Assembly (NCBI GenBank): GCA_034509425.1
Contig: JAVTVJ010000001.1
Span: 11,055,501 to 11,119,500, forward strand
Length of the DNA stretch: 64,000 bases
Direction of reading: 5' to 3'
Source: Eopsaltria australis
Lineage: Eukaryota > Chordata > Aves > Passeriformes > Petroicidae
Position 1 is the first letter of the stretch. Every line of letters starts with the position of its first letter. Positions 38,816 through 52,700 of this stretch are shown one piece after another. Below the pieces are notes generated by a model. That model had not been told where the DNA came from, did no database searches, and was given only the letters and a program-made list of their open reading frames with translations. The translations under genes and the position numbers were made by a program.

Positions 38816-38873
38816 AAAAAAAAAAAAAGGGGGGGGGGGGGGATGGGGGGAAAGCAAAAAAAAGGGAAAAAAG
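38816..38873. repeat. A13-G14 homopurine tract
   Basis: Thirteen A (38816-38828) pass directly into fourteen G (38829-38842), then AT, six G, and further A/G runs broken by a single C. A G14 run can form intramolecular quadruplex or triplex DNA and is a frequent sequencing or assembly trouble spot, so its exact length should be treated as uncertain. Confidence 0.88.
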
Positions 38874-38975
38874 CCTGAAGTTAGTTTCCCAAGCATATTC
38901 TTAGGTACCCAAGGACCTATTTTGCAAAAGTGAGGAGCAACCTATAACATTCCTGAAATTAAACAGCATATAGAT

Positions 38976-39014
38976 GGTGTGTGTGTGTGTGTGTGTATAT
39001 ATATGTATATATAT
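38976..39014. repeat. (TG)n(TA)n dinucleotide microsatellite
   Basis: About eleven TG units merge into TATATATGTATATATAT. The alternating purine-pyrimidine tract is Z-DNA-prone and likely length-polymorphic. Confidence 0.92.
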
Positions 39015-39321
39015 CCTGGATCTATATAGGGCATATACCTGGTGCTTAGTAGTTCTTGAAATACAGGTTGCTCATTTTGATGCTGTTTTTGTGCCTAACT
39101 GAATTACTTCCTTTAAAAGATGGCCTAGCTGCCATCTAATACAAACCATTTGGTTTGATTATCTTATCAGCGAGCTGTTGCTGCTTATGTGATGGGAGGG
39201 ATCAGCTGTAGACAGAGGTGGGCACATCTGTAATCCAAAGGGTGGGGTAAGTGTCTGAATGGTGGGGAGAGTGCTGCCCCTGCCAGACTCTTGTTCGGAC
39301 ACAAAACAATTCCAGAATATT

Positions 39322-39363
39322 TACACACACGCACACACACACACACACGCACACACACACACA
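39322..39363. repeat. (CA)n dinucleotide microsatellite
   Basis: Twenty-one CA-type units interrupted by two CG variants (ACGCAC). It is the inverted partner of the (TG)n tract about 310 bp upstream. The open frames across it (VCVRVCVC- and HTHTHAHT-type translations) are artefacts of the repeat. Confidence 0.93.
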
Positions 39364-42300
39364 AGTGAATCCTCTCTACATTCAAAATCAGAAAGGCAAA
39401 CTGGTCAGTCTTTAAAGCCATGTCTGCCCCAGCCTAGATCAATTATTTTGCTGTTCTCCCTTGTCAAGTCCCTGGACAAACTTTGGCATGTATCATGGCT
39501 GATGGTGTGGTGCAATATCTAATGCAGCACAGCAGTATCTGTAAAAGATGTTAGCCACCCTTAACTGGTGCAGCTCCCCAGTAAAGGCTGCTCAGGGCTC
39601 CAAGCTTGTCCTTTTTTAAAAATTCCCTCAATTTATTTGGTGACTGACTCTGTAAGCTTTGGACACAAGTATTGTTATATTGTAACCAATATATGTACAT
39701 AGTGTATATTCCCAAAGCCAATGTTTAGAGAGCATGAGGAATTTTTAGCTTCCCCACTCTTCTCTTTTGTCTTCTGATTCCTACTCTCTCTTTCCCATCT
39801 GTTCACAACTGGGCAAGGTTCTTGGCTGTTGACTTTCCTTGATGGGCTCTAATGTCTTTAGCTGTCCTCCAGGACCTGCTCACAAGCAGTGATGCAGCTG
39901 GCTGGGAGAGCTTTGTGCATCTCATTCCTCCTCAATAGTTTATGTTTTCCCTCAAGCCTGTGGAAATTCTTCTCGGGAGAGAAAACTTCATGGCATGGTG
40001 GGATGTCCATCCTCTGAGGGAACACTGTCATGGTTATTGATGATCCTTTATTTTAAAAAATCCATTATAAGGGTGGAAAAAAGATCTGCTGGAATGAGGC
40101 AGTCCTGCTTGTTTTGCTGACTCAAGAACATTTGGTATATATAAACTTAAATTGGTACATAATGAAGCCTTCATAACTGAGTGCTGTGTGAACATTGTCT
40201 GGTATCCCTAAAGGCTGGTTTTCCCTTTGAGTTCCAATCCATCAGTCTTTTTGTTTGGCTGTGGCCTCTCTCTATCAGCAACTAAGAAGATTTTATGCTA
40301 TTTTGAAACACAACCACATGTCTTAAAAACAAGCCGGCTTCTTTTTGCATATAACATGATGACTCCTAGTTGTAGTAAGTAGTCATGAACGGAGTAGAGG
40401 GTTCAAAAGGTTATGGATATTGTAAAATACTAAGGGAAAAATGGGATTATGCCTTTTTTTTTCAGTCCATCCTTTTGTAAGTACAACTACATAAGGCCGT
40501 TTGAAAATCCCAGTCTGAAGGATTCATAGCCATGAAGCTCAAGATCTAAGTATTCAAAGTGCAGTCCTGTTATCTCTGCTGCTCCCTCCCTTTGTATGTA
40601 AAACCAATTTGTTACATCTTGTATTAAATTACAGCAAGTGCTTTCAGCCAAGGCTGTGGGCTACTATGCACTGCTCTAGAAGAATTTTTTGCTTTAATAG
40701 AAGCACTACTGGCCCTGATATCGCTGCTATGAGTATTTTGGAATAAGACCAGTCACCAGAAAGGATGCTCTACCCATAAATTACTTGTGGTTTGTGCCTT
40801 TCTCCTGAGCACTTGGTTGACTCAGTGCTGTAAATGATGTAGTTCCCTGCCACGGCTGCTAAGGCTCCTTCATGTTCTCCTCGCTTGCTGTGTGGGGTGC
40901 TTAACTAAACCCCACTGTACAGAGAAAAATTAATGGGAGGTGGGATGCTGCACTCACTATACACAAGCAGGGGAAGCACAGCCTGCCTACCCACTGCTGG
41001 GCCTTGGCAGGAACACCCCAGGATGTGCCAGCTCCCAGTGAGAGTGAGGAAGGGGAAGGTAGTGATGGGATCCCCTTCTCCTTTGCTGGCTAAATGCAAG
41101 GATATCTTCCCAGTCTGAGCATTTGTTGGAGTAGATCTGGGGCTTCGGCAAAGTGTGATGCCTCCTGCTGTGCCTTGTCTCCTGCAGCACAGCCAGTGCT
41201 CACAGCTCCCCACATCTGTCCCCGGGTGTCAGGAGCCAGCAGGCTTTTGGCGCCGCTGTGACTGACACCCAGCACAGCGCTGTCAGGGAGAGAGAGATAA
41301 GGGAGAAAGGACACATGGAACAGCTCCCCAGTGCTCTGGGGCTTGGGTGCAGCCATCTGCATAGGCCAGGCTCTTCTTTTTCAAACTATGAAAAAAATTT
41401 CTACCGTAATCCCAAGCCTTGTTGCCACTTGGCTGTGGCTGCTCTGGCAGCCGTCGGGGAAGGGAAGCCCAGTGTGACACATTGCTGAGAGGGCAGAGTA
41501 GCTGACTCTGCAGACACCTGCCTCTGTAGATTGGATGATTGAGCCTGAAGGGGAAAAAATAGGCTGAACTTGCTGACCACTGCCTAATTCCAGCTAGTGT
41601 GTTAAGATGGCTTGAGACTATTGCAAAGAGAAGGACAAAGATCTGTAAATGGCTTCTTTTCCTTCTCCCTTTTCCTCCAGATAGCATCCCCAACAGCACT
41701 TAGAGATTCAGAAATCATAGACCAAAATCAGTGGCGTAAAAATGTCCTGAAACTTAAATATGAGATCTAGCTTTCCTTTGCTAGGAGTAGCTTTAGACTT
41801 AATGTTTTTTTGCTGCTCTTCACCATTGCAATGCATTGAGTTTTATTTTGGTTTCTTCATGAAGCCCAGGCTCTCAGACAGAAAAATCAAGTGACTCTAA
41901 TAGCTGGAGCATTACAGAAAGGACCAAGTAATAGTTAATTATGATAAAATTACAGATTCAGGAAGTCTCACAGAATCTCAGCCCATGACAGAGTTTGACT
42001 TAAAAACTGAATAAATGACAAAGGCCGTGTTACCTAATGCAGATGAGAAAACGCAATAAAATTGTGAGCCATTCCTGTTCCTTTGTTACTGACAGAGTCC
42101 CATAGCAATTTCCGGGACTGTAAAAACATCCTAATAAATTTCCAGTGTTTCCTCAAGTTGAATGAATCACAGAAATGCTGCTAGCCTTGAATAGGTTTAG
42201 CATTCACATCAACTGCTCAATGGCAAAGTCAGCTGAATCACGGTGCAGCTAGAAACAGGCTGTAAATCATGGCTACAGGCTGTGAGCTATGGAGGGCTGT

Positions 42301-45300
42301 TTAACAACATAACCAACAATAAGATTCCCTCAAGATGGAAGCAAGACTTCTTCCACAATAGAAAATGAATGCATAGACAAAAGGAAAGACATCACCCTCT
42401 GACTGGACTTGTAGCTCAAGTGAGAGAAGTTTAGGAAATCCTTAGTGGGACAAGAAATAACCCTAGGGAATCAGCAGGTGTTTCTGTTGCTCCTCACTGA
42501 ATCTAGAAGAAAAATAGTGGAGTGCACATCTGTCTGGTGCTAATGTCTCTGTAGGACTGCAATTCACCTCAACCCCTGTTGTCCAGTTTCTTGCTGGAAG
42601 AAACTGAGCTTGAAAATGCTCTTGCTGCCTTAAATGTGTGAAAATATTTGCCTTAACTGCTATGGTATAAATCGGGGGGACTCTAGAACAAATACAATTA
42701 TGTTGGTATCACTGGGATGCTCAGGAGGTCTAATTTGGGTTGGAGCATTTGAGACCAACTTTGGAGACTCCTCAGGAGAGTTCTTCTTTTTGTATGGATA
42801 CTAAGAAGAAGATAAATGTTTTTTGGCAGAATGTTATGTCTTTCCAGTGTTTCCTTTCAGATGCTCTAACGACGCAGGGTGGACCTTGGGAGAAGTGGTA
42901 GGTTGAGCCTTTTGCTGTTTCAGCTAAAATGGGACAATTGTGGGACACAAGATTCCTGAGGGTGATGGGAACTGGTGGAGGAAGTCTTTTGCCGGGTAAG
43001 AGGCAGCCCTTTCCTCTGAGGCCAAAGAGGGAGCACAAGCTACAAGGCAGGAAGCAACACCAGTGGTCGCCAGCTTTCCTGAGAATCCTGTCAGGCCCAG
43101 GTCAAGGCAGGGGGATCCAGAGAAGGAAAAGTGTATTGGCTACTATGAGGGAATCCAGCAGAAAAACACAGGAGGAGGGGATCATAGGTGGGGATGCCAG
43201 CTTGTATGAAGGAAGGTACTGTCCCAGAGGATGGCTGGGTTTAGCATGGTGAAGGCTTTCAGGAAAGAGTCTGGCATAGCTGCTGGACAGAAGGAGAAGG
43301 CTGCAAGAGCAGCAGCATGTAGGAAACCTGCTAAAAATGTGCTAATCCAGAAGTTTTTTTGAAGAACCAGGATAAAAAAGGTATCCCAGGTGTTGGGAGG
43401 GGTGAGCGTGTGTGTCAGCGCAGCCTGCCCTCCCCATCTGCCCACCTCCCGAGCACTCCCCACTAGGTGCCAGTATAGGAGCACACCACTGCACATACTG
43501 CTCGAGGAGGGAGAAAAAGGCATGGTTAAGACTTTTCAAACGTACCTGTGCTTGAAAATGTATTTTCAAATAGACACGTGTTTGTAGTGTTCTCAGTTTT
43601 TACTTAATTCTGAATATATAGAACATGCAGGTGGTCACCAGTAGTGCCTAAAGCAATCCCCATGGGCAATACTGCTATTAAAATGTTAGACAGAGCAGGA
43701 CAGAGGGCAGCCAGCTGCTGTAGCCTTTGGGTGGTCCCCACTGCCCCTGGGCAATGCGACCCCCAAATGGGTTGACATGGACAGAGCCTGTCTACTTCCA
43801 TCCTGGGAAGCAACTGCATCACCTGGAAGAATATTTATTTGCCAAATCATGGGTTTTATCAGAAAACAACAAACAGGTCTGGGATCTTTTTTTTATTTCT
43901 TAAACCACCTGGCAACACTCATTGCTAAACTCCTGCTGAGTATAAATAATTTTATAAGTTACTTTTGCTCCTCACTGTAGATGCATTTGCAGTAGAAAGC
44001 ACGATGGCACTTGAGATGGAGGATGCCTGGTGGGTACCTGACCAAGCCTCAGAACTGAGTCACAAGATCACAAAACACATTGCCAGCACATTTCAATTCT
44101 TTCTGGTAGAAAAGTGTTGCTTCATAGCCTGCAGACCACTTCTGCCTGCACTCTGCACTGCAGATTGAGTTATAAAATTAAGTGAATAAACATGAATAAA
44201 GCAATTAGCAGGACAATCCTCTGTTACAAACCGCTATAGGAACAAACAGTTTGTTAAAGCTCTGATGCCTGTCAAGTCTTAAATCTTTCTGAAAAGAAGT
44301 TAAGTTGCTTTGGTTTCTCTGTTAGCCGTGCCAAAATAAATAGAATGTGCTCAACTGAAGAAAACAAATACTTGAAAATAATGAAAAATCAATAGTACCC
44401 TTGTTATTCAGTAGCAGGTATACAGATCTAATCTGACAAGCTGTATTGAAAGTGTAAACTGAATGCTCACACACATGTATTAGTAATGTCAAGATGAAAT
44501 GTTAGCTTAAATCTTATCAATTCTGTTTATAGGACAGGCAGGAATTACTGAGGTAATTTTACCTGAACACCCACCACATGCCACCCCTTTTTGGAAAGGG
44601 TAGCTCTCAATAGAGTGAGTATTGGTGTATGTTTAAAGGCATTCAGATTTCAGGTACCCTTCTTCATTGCCATGAAACTTTTAGTATTGCCTCAACCTGT
44701 CAGCTTCTCCAGTCGGAAAGAAATACTGACAGCAAACCGATTTTCATGGAGAAATTTAAAGGAGTCTTTCATTCTTGGCCTGATAGCATTATTCCCATGG
44801 GCAGAGGACAAAGAAATATACAGCTAAGGAGCAATTTCACATAAAAATTACATCCCTTCGTCCAAAAGCCCTGCTATGTGTCATGCTGTTATGGAGCACA
44901 TACAGGAACTGCCTCTGCCCTTTTGTACAGAGCTGGCCTTTAGGCTCCGTGCAGTCTGCATCCACCGGCCCCACTCATCTGACAGAACGATGAATTTAAA
45001 AAGATTACAAGCTTTCATTTTCCAAATGTGTGTATTTCTAGTCTTTTTCCATAGCAAATGGAAATATCTTAGGAATGGCAATTTTTTTTTTCTTTTGCTA
45101 GAATTAAAAATAAACAAGCAAATGAACAAACAGAGTAAAATACAGTCCTCCACAGCTACAACATGGGCAAGGCAGGATGTAGTGACAGAAGAAAGGAAAC
45201 AAGGCTTGCTTTGGTAGGTCTGATCTGTCATCCAGCAGTCCAGGATGCCTCCAGCAGCAGTCAGTACAACCTGGTTTGGGGGAAAGTACAAGATGAGCAC

Positions 45301-46776
45301 AGTTTGACTGCTCCACTGTTTAAACTAAGGAAATGGATTGCAAGACTGCAAGTATTCAAAGAAGAATCTGTCCTATTAGTTTTGGAGCAGCAGCCTCTGT
45401 GACGTGTGTAAGTCATCAGAATAGAATGAATCCAGTGACGATTATTTTCAGTAATGAAAAAATGTCACTGGGAGATTTGGTTTGGGAGGAGTCACAAGGA
45501 GGGACAAGACCTTATTTTTGAGAATGTAGTCTGTGTCATGCACTCTCCTCTGGCAGTCATGGCAGAGGCTGGGTTGTCACCTGGGAAGAGGTTGTGTAGT
45601 ATGGTGTGCCAAGGAGACCTGAATTTGTCATCTTCATTCACAAGATGCTCCTCCAAGTTGTCCAACACGAGCCAGTGGGCCTTGTGTTTTGTCTGTGGGA
45701 CACGGAGCTGATGAGGGTCTGAGTGCAGCTGAGGATGTTGTTGGTGAGGAGCTGAGCTCTCCCAAGGTCTCTGTGTTATGCAGGGTGTGTGGGAATGGCT
45801 GCACCATCCCTTGGCTTTGGGCAGGACAGCTCTTTTCCTGTGCCCCTTGGGAAAGGGTGACTCAGGCCCATCAGTGCTTTGATCAGCTCGGAGCCAGCAC
45901 TGGCAAAACTTCAGAGAGCCCTGGATTACCTGGGAAGATGCAGATAACATGTATGCACATTGCATAACTGCAGGCACTTATTTGGTGACTAATTTAGGAG
46001 AACTATTGTCCCTGATTAAAGAGGGCTTTTCTTCTAAGGTTCCCTATCTCATCATGTCAGAGATTTAAGTTATATGGGTGCTCTCTCTCTTCAGTACTCA
46101 ACGAGCTTAAGGAGTGTCACCATCACAAGTTTCTCCTCTTCTAGATCTCCACCAAAGTGAGGGCTTACAGGGCATACTTCCCATTTTGTAAACAGCACAG
46201 GAAACTTTCTGAACATTTTGTATCCAGGCTTACCTGATTTGGAGCCCTTTCTCTTTGTTTCAGTGAAGCTTAGCAAACTATTATTCTTGTAGTAATTATT
46301 TCCCAATAGAGGACTGCTTTGAGTGCCAGGGAGTCATCCTGTTTGCAAAGAGGAGGACTAGGTTATTGGAGGCTATTGAACTCTCCAGCCTCACTTTGTG
46401 GAAAGAAGAAGTGCTGTAGGTGCATCTTACCTCTAACTGCTGCTGATGCATGGAAGCACCTAAGTGAGATGTGAATATTAACACTACCTCATCTATTGCT
46501 GTTTGTAATAAATAGCACTGCCTTTGCCACCTTTCCCACCTCCTAGGGTGTTTCCTGCTTTCCTTGGGAACATGTTTAGCTCTTTGTGGCTGACTAGAGT
46601 CTGCGCTCCTGGAGTGGGCCAGGCACAGGCTGTCCCTCTAATCCACTCTTGGGAAATGGCATTACCCTTTGTGTGTGTATGTGAGCACTTGACCCTGGAA
46701 TTTTCATAGACTAGAAAATAGGTTAAATCAATTAGAGCAACACAAACTGCAATTGGTTTTGCATGAATCTATTTGC
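39364..46776. other. Non-coding stretch, locally GC-richer, nothing recognised
   Basis: GC-richer patches occur at 40850-41500, 42900-43520 and 45540-45960, without CpG-island character. The longest open frame of the window lies here (45492-45977, minus, 161 codons). It faces 85- and 92-codon plus-strand frames, has no signal peptide, repeat or domain I can see, and is judged chance. A weaker CTCF-like word (CCACTAGGTGCC) is at 43460-43471, plus strand. Confidence 0.6.
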
Positions 46777-46793
46777 AAGATAATTCTTATCTT
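46777..46793. promoter_or_regulatory. Palindromic double GATA motif
   Basis: AAGATAA-TTC-TTATCTT is a perfect 7-bp inverted repeat containing two opposed AGATAA (WGATAR) sites with a 3-bp spacer. Flanking words include TTTTGCATGAAT (46757-46768, POU-like) and GAACAATAAC (46808-46817, SOX-like), so 46740-46890 as a whole has an enhancer-like texture. The call rests on motifs alone. Confidence 0.35.
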
Positions 46794-49700
46794 ACCTCCT
46801 CCCCTGTGAACAATAACTGACAACATTACACTCCTTCTCAAATGCTTTTTGATAGGTTAATGGGCCCATATTGAGAGCATATAATTGCAGCAGTTTTGGT
46901 TCAAGAGTTGATGTGATGGATTACATCCCTCTTGATGCTTGGGGTTGGGATACAATACAGAGAGGCTGCCTGGACCCTCTGGTGCCAGAGGGCTTAACAC
47001 GGTATTGACAGGGCTGTGCATATTAAATCCAGATCAACCTTCTGAATGATCGCAGGCACATCTGAACTTACATGGCTGGAAATCTCCTTCCATAGTCTTA
47101 AAGGAGTTATTTTTAGTAAAGGTTGTTGAAAAAAAAGGAAGAAGAAAAACTCATAGCCTTACTTACTGCTGAGATATGAGCTGAAGGAAACTCTCCTGTC
47201 AGATCTGTTTCATATATGTTACAAGAACAGCAAAACAGAAAAGTTCAGCAGGGTATTATTTTATTTTACTTTCTTTTTTTTTTTTTTTATGAATTTCTTT
47301 TAAATTTATGGGGTCTGACAAACCAGTCTGGAGGGTGCCAAGTCCAGAGGAGTCTAGAGGTATCCTTCAACATCAGGTGATAGCTGCTGATTAGTTTTGG
47401 CAGGAATGGTTTCCTGATGCTCTGCAAATGAAAATTAACAAACTCTGGGGCTTCTTGGAAAAAATAATACAGCAGTGTTTCTTGCTTTAGAGGTCCATGC
47501 CAGGAAGTGCTGCTTTCCTAGACTCAGCTTGGGTAGCTCCACTGGGTAATACCACACTCACTGACTCTTTCCTTTGGAATGAGCCAGGATCTTCCCAGAG
47601 CCAGGTACGAAGCAAGGTGGGGTGGGTAATACTTCCTCCTACTTGCACAGCTGCCAAATTCAAAAGAAATAATCTTCTTTTCTTTTCATTATTTCTAAAC
47701 TGTGATTTTTAAATGCACTGTAAAGTTAAAAGCAATTGGAAGCACATAAATAAAAGAGTACCTAAGACAGTCTTTCATCTTGCAAGCCCACATGGAGCAT
47801 TTTGTCATTTAAGAGACCTGATACCATATCCTACTGCTCCTGGTACAAAGTTCCCCAAATCTGTCAGCAGATCTTTCATTCCTGCCTGACTTCTTCCTAT
47901 ATGGCCCTTCATGAACACACTGGAGAGTTTGATGCAAGTCCAGCTTACATAAAGATAATTGTTTTGGAATTTTGCAGTAGAAGTTCAGTGATAGTCTCTC
48001 ATTTCACAAGTTCACCGTGAAACTTGGTAGGCTTGTCTTTTTGTGTCAAAGAGATTCCTATTGGAACCGAGTTAGTTTTCTAAAGACACCCTTCCCTGCC
48101 CTTTTTTATTGAAATAAAGTCTTGATTCAGATAGCCTGATATGTTTTCCAAAATTGTGTCCATTACAGTAACTTCTCTTGTCAAGAGTATGCACTGCTCA
48201 CATCTTCCTTAAGGCCCTCTCTAGGAGCTGATAGCAGCAGGGTCAAGACTTCAAGAAACCTGGTGCAGTTAAGGTTTTTGGAATGTAGTTCTCTCCTTCA
48301 TCCCAGTCCAGTTCCCCTAACTCTTGGTGGTTTTGGGACAGGCAGCTGTCTCTTGGCACATCTTCAAGGCCCCCCTGTATTCCATACCAGAAGACCAAAA
48401 TCCAGGACTTCGGAATTACTTGTTAAATTAAATTGGTGGTTTTCAGTTATGTCTAATGTGCAAAATTAATAAGTGTTGAGATGGAAAATGTAGGCCTTGC
48501 AGTATGCTGGCCCAAACCATGATACTGTTCACGAATCTTGATTTTGCTGTATCAGGAGTGTTTTAGGAGAAAAGAAAGGCCAATTTCAGGAAAGGGATAA
48601 CACTGAAACCAGTTGATTCTGGGTTCAAAACCCCAAATAGCCAACAATACTCCTGGAAATTTATTTTCAGAAGCTGTGAATCAGTTTTCCATTTGAAACA
48701 TATAAAGTAATACAAGATGATCTCTCCTTCTCTTCTGAATTTCCTTTAATGTGAGTTGTTTAAACCCCTGTTCACCTAGTGAGACTTCCCAGCTTTCAAA
48801 ATCCTGGAGAATACATGCCAGAGGGACCCATTCCACTTGCTACTCTCTAATATTTCTGTGAGTAGCCAAAAGCAGGAAATTCTGAAAATGTTTATGCAAA
48901 GTTTTATTTCAGTTCTGCATGATCCTTCTCCATCCAGACCTTTAGACGCTAACATATTTCTTCTCTGCTCTCTAACCAATTCTACTGCTGCTTACAGTCT
49001 CCAAAGTCATACTCAATGAAATTAGATGTGCTGCAGCTGTGTCAGGTATATGAAGTAGGACAGTGCAAAGGTTTGTTTGGCTATTGGTAGTGATACTAAG
49101 GGATGCAAGTACTCTTTGGAGGATATAGGAAATGCTCCTCTGCAATAGAGAGCCCTTGATCTTGCTCAGATGCAAAAAGATAGTCTTACTTCTGTTTTGT
49201 TTGAAGAAATAAAATACTCCTTTTTAGTCATATCCAGAAATAGGCCATACTGGTTCTTCCTGTTCAGGCTTAATGGTTCAGATCTGCACACTGCAGGTGC
49301 TTGAGTCTCATGTGTTAACAACACACTCCTTTACATGACCTTCAATGTCTCCTCACCTTGTGGAGTAGGACATGTTAGGCTATTTTCGCAGATGAAGTAC
49401 AATATTTTATGTAACTAATTAGAAATCAACTTTTTGGAAAAACGCTGCCTTGCTTTCCATGTTAAGGCCAGAGCCCCCCTCCAGGATCTTGCAGTAGCTC
49501 TACTGTATGTTATTGTATTTTGATTAAAGACTCTGTTTGTCTCCTAAGAGCTTGCTTTTCTTTCAGTTCTGGTAACCATAAGCTGGCAGGACATGCTTGC
49601 TAGGTCTTTGATTCTGTATCTAAAGAAAGCAGGGGTGATAAAAGGCCATTGCTCTGGAGATTTTAGTATTTGTTGAGTTAAACATTGCTGAGCAGTTTAG

Positions 49701-52700
49701 CATCCCCACCCTTGTCATGAATGAATCTGGAAGGAATGAGTTTGAAGTCTTGCTCTGGTTGACTATAAACCTTTATTATACGTGGGATGTTCCTTGTGGA
49801 GGGAGGGAGGGAGGCAGTTGCCTCCCGGACGAAATAAGCAGAATTCATCAGCTTACTCACTGCCCTGCTGAGCAGGGCGTGATGGGAGTAATTCAGAGTG
49901 CCTGGCACCTGCTGGAGCAGGGAGGCTGGCTGGCAACCATGAACCTGCAATCAACCTTGATGCCTGCCCTCAGTGCAGACTGTAAATAGCAAAGGCATTT
50001 TATTTTATTTTTTCAGTGGGGATGGGAATAGTGGTGCGTGTAAACAGAAGGAATTAAAACCACCATGTTGCTGAAAACAGGTGGTGGCATGGCCTCGGGT
50101 GTCACCACCGCCAGTCTGTTTCAGAGATTTTTGTAACAATTTGTAGTCAAAGAAAGTTGGTTTATGTCTTCTCCCCTTCCCTCATCTTCACTGTAAAAAG
50201 CAATGGGCATATGAGCAAATCTTTACATTAAGAAAAAATGAAGCAGAAAATTGCAGAGATTGACGATGACCACTAAAATGATGTTAACTGGCAAAGATCA
50301 CCTCTTGCTCCTCCCTTTCCACTCTTAGCCCCTTATCACAGCTATATCAAGGGATACAACCATGGGTATTTCATTACTTCATTGAAATTTTTCTTTAACT
50401 CTAACTTTTGTTTTTATGACATGCTCCTGTAACTGATGTTTTGTTCCTAGTTAAATCCATTAGCCAGGATCCACATTGCCTTTTTTTAATCTGTAAAGGG
50501 TGTGTATTTGAGCTACTGGCAAATAATCAGTCAGGTTGTTACTGACTGCAAGGCTGCCATAAAATGCTCACCAAAGTCACCCATCCAATGTCAGCATCAC
50601 AGTTGGAAATTCCTGGTCCTTATGGATATTACAGGAGTTGAGAGAGAGGGCAAGAGGGGCTATGACAGTGTTCTTGTGTCTGGTGTCTAGTGTTGGGAGA
50701 GATTTCATCACCTGGCCATTCTGGGTTGAATCCCCCCATGTTTTCTGGGAAAGTAACTTGGAAAGTAACTTGGGTAACTTTTTAAATTTTGCACGGCCAA
50801 TGGTTAGAAATCCCAGATGTTATGGATGCAGCTAAGGAGTCAAGGTCACTGACTCTGAAAGTGCTGGACCACAGAAACATGGGCTGCAGGCTCAGACTTC
50901 ACTGACTCTACCAAAGATTTCAAACTGCTTTTAAACTTTATTTTCCAGAGCACTGGAATGTTTCCAGCAATGAATTTAGTTCAAAGTTATTAGACGGACA
51001 AAGGAGGACTTTACCTCTGAGGCTGTTAATTTTATATTTTTATATGCAGTAGATTGTTTCTCAGTAGACAGAACTGTAAACCATCCTATACAACTGTCCA
51101 CGTCCCAACAGAATATCTGACAGCTAAATGACACGTGAGAGCTGAAGGACAGTTGCCCGAGGGCAGAAAATTAAGCCTTCAATTAACTGGAGTTACTTTC
51201 CAGTGATTAGATTTTGAAAAGCTGTGATTTGCATCCTGCTGCTCACTTGCCTGGGTGTGCCCTGCACTTCAAGCTAAGCTCTTCAGGTGAAATACTTCTG
51301 CTCCTACAGTGTTTGGAATTTGTACCTTCAACTGCAGTAAAAGGCATGATTCATGTTACAATTTAAAAAAAAACCCAAACATCAAGGAAATATATATAAA
51401 ATGTGAGTGTTCATAATGGTAGAATTCATTTTTACAAGTACTTTTATGGAGAAGTGTTTATCCTGCCATAAAAGAGAGGTGCTAGGTGGGTGTACAATGA
51501 ATTCTCAATTATTCACGAGCAGTTTATCCAGGTTGTGGATTAACTGTGCAGCAAAGGCCCTGACACTTTGCTGGCACTGTGCAAGGGGGTCCATCTGTAC
51601 TCATGTGCTCAGGCACAGTGTTCCAGGATCCAGTCCAAAGCTTTAGTGAACTCTATGTGGCAACACCTAAGTATACCCTGGCTCCAGCAAAATTTATCCC
51701 TGTGGCTGCAGTGCTGCAAACATACTTTGGGTTGCACATTAGCTAATACACCCTCTTGGAGCAGAGTGCAGAAATACCTAAGAGATTGTGCAAACGGCAG
51801 GTTGTATCTGGCAAAGCCAGGGCTGAATTAGAGCTAATAATTCTGGCTAAACTTACGTTGACTCTTTCTGGAGTCAATCACAGAGCTGACCAGTCTTCAC
51901 TTTCAATATGTGCAATGTGCTAAAAGACATACAGGCTGTGTCTGAACCATTCTCAGGAGTGACTCTGCGCTTCCAGCTCTGGATGCCTCCCAGAGTTTGT
52001 CCTAAGCACCTATTGAGTTGAAACCTGGAAATGTAGCAGTCGCTTTCACCCTCTCTTCTCTTCCTCTGGCCCTGCTTCCCAGGTGGGATTCAGTAACAAA
52101 ACGCTCTAGCTGTGACTCCACAGGAATTAGAACTATGCTGGATACACAGTGGATGACGTGGTGCAGTTGAAGTGTGCTTATCACCAAAACACAGTTCTCA
52201 GGAAATGACCATCTAGAGCCACTGTCATCCATTCTTGCCAACACAATCCAGCACATACCACCATGAAATGGAGTCCTTGACATTGGGAAAGTCCATGAGA
52301 GTGGGAGAATTTGACCCAGCAGTTTGCTAAAGCGAAAAATATTTATATTTTTCTAACTGCCTTAACTTAGCACTTCTCCACCTTTTCTGCAGAAATTCCC
52401 CCTCTTTATATGGTAATGAAGGAAGTGAATACATCATAAAAATCTCAGAAGGAAAAAAGTCACGGATGAGTCACTGAAAATATTGATAAGATCACTGAAT
52501 GAAGCTGACCTATAGCTTTCAACCTTCCTGTTTTTCTATGCCCACTCCTCTTGCGGCTTCACAGACCCAGTTATGCCCCTCCTTGGTGTTCGGAGGGGGA
52601 CCAGAGGGATTTCTTCACCTCCCTGTAGCGAGGACATATGCCAGAGTCACAGAATCCCTTCCTTGCCATGCCAGGATGTCACTAAGTCTTTAGCACCTAC

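Noticed and set aside
39185..39522. Frames translating to VCVRVCVC- or HTHTHAHT-type peptides
   Set aside because: These are direct translations of the (CA)n microsatellite.
45492..45977. 161-codon minus-strand open frame, longest in the window
   Set aside because: It has no recognisable domain, lies in a GC-richer patch where stops are rarer, faces 85- and 92-codon frames on the plus strand, and no splice or promoter signal supports it.
48631..48645. GGGTTCAAAACCCC, matching the tRNA B-box GGTTCRANNCC
   Set aside because: There is no A-box at the right distance upstream and no cloverleaf can be drawn. It is a short self-complementary word.
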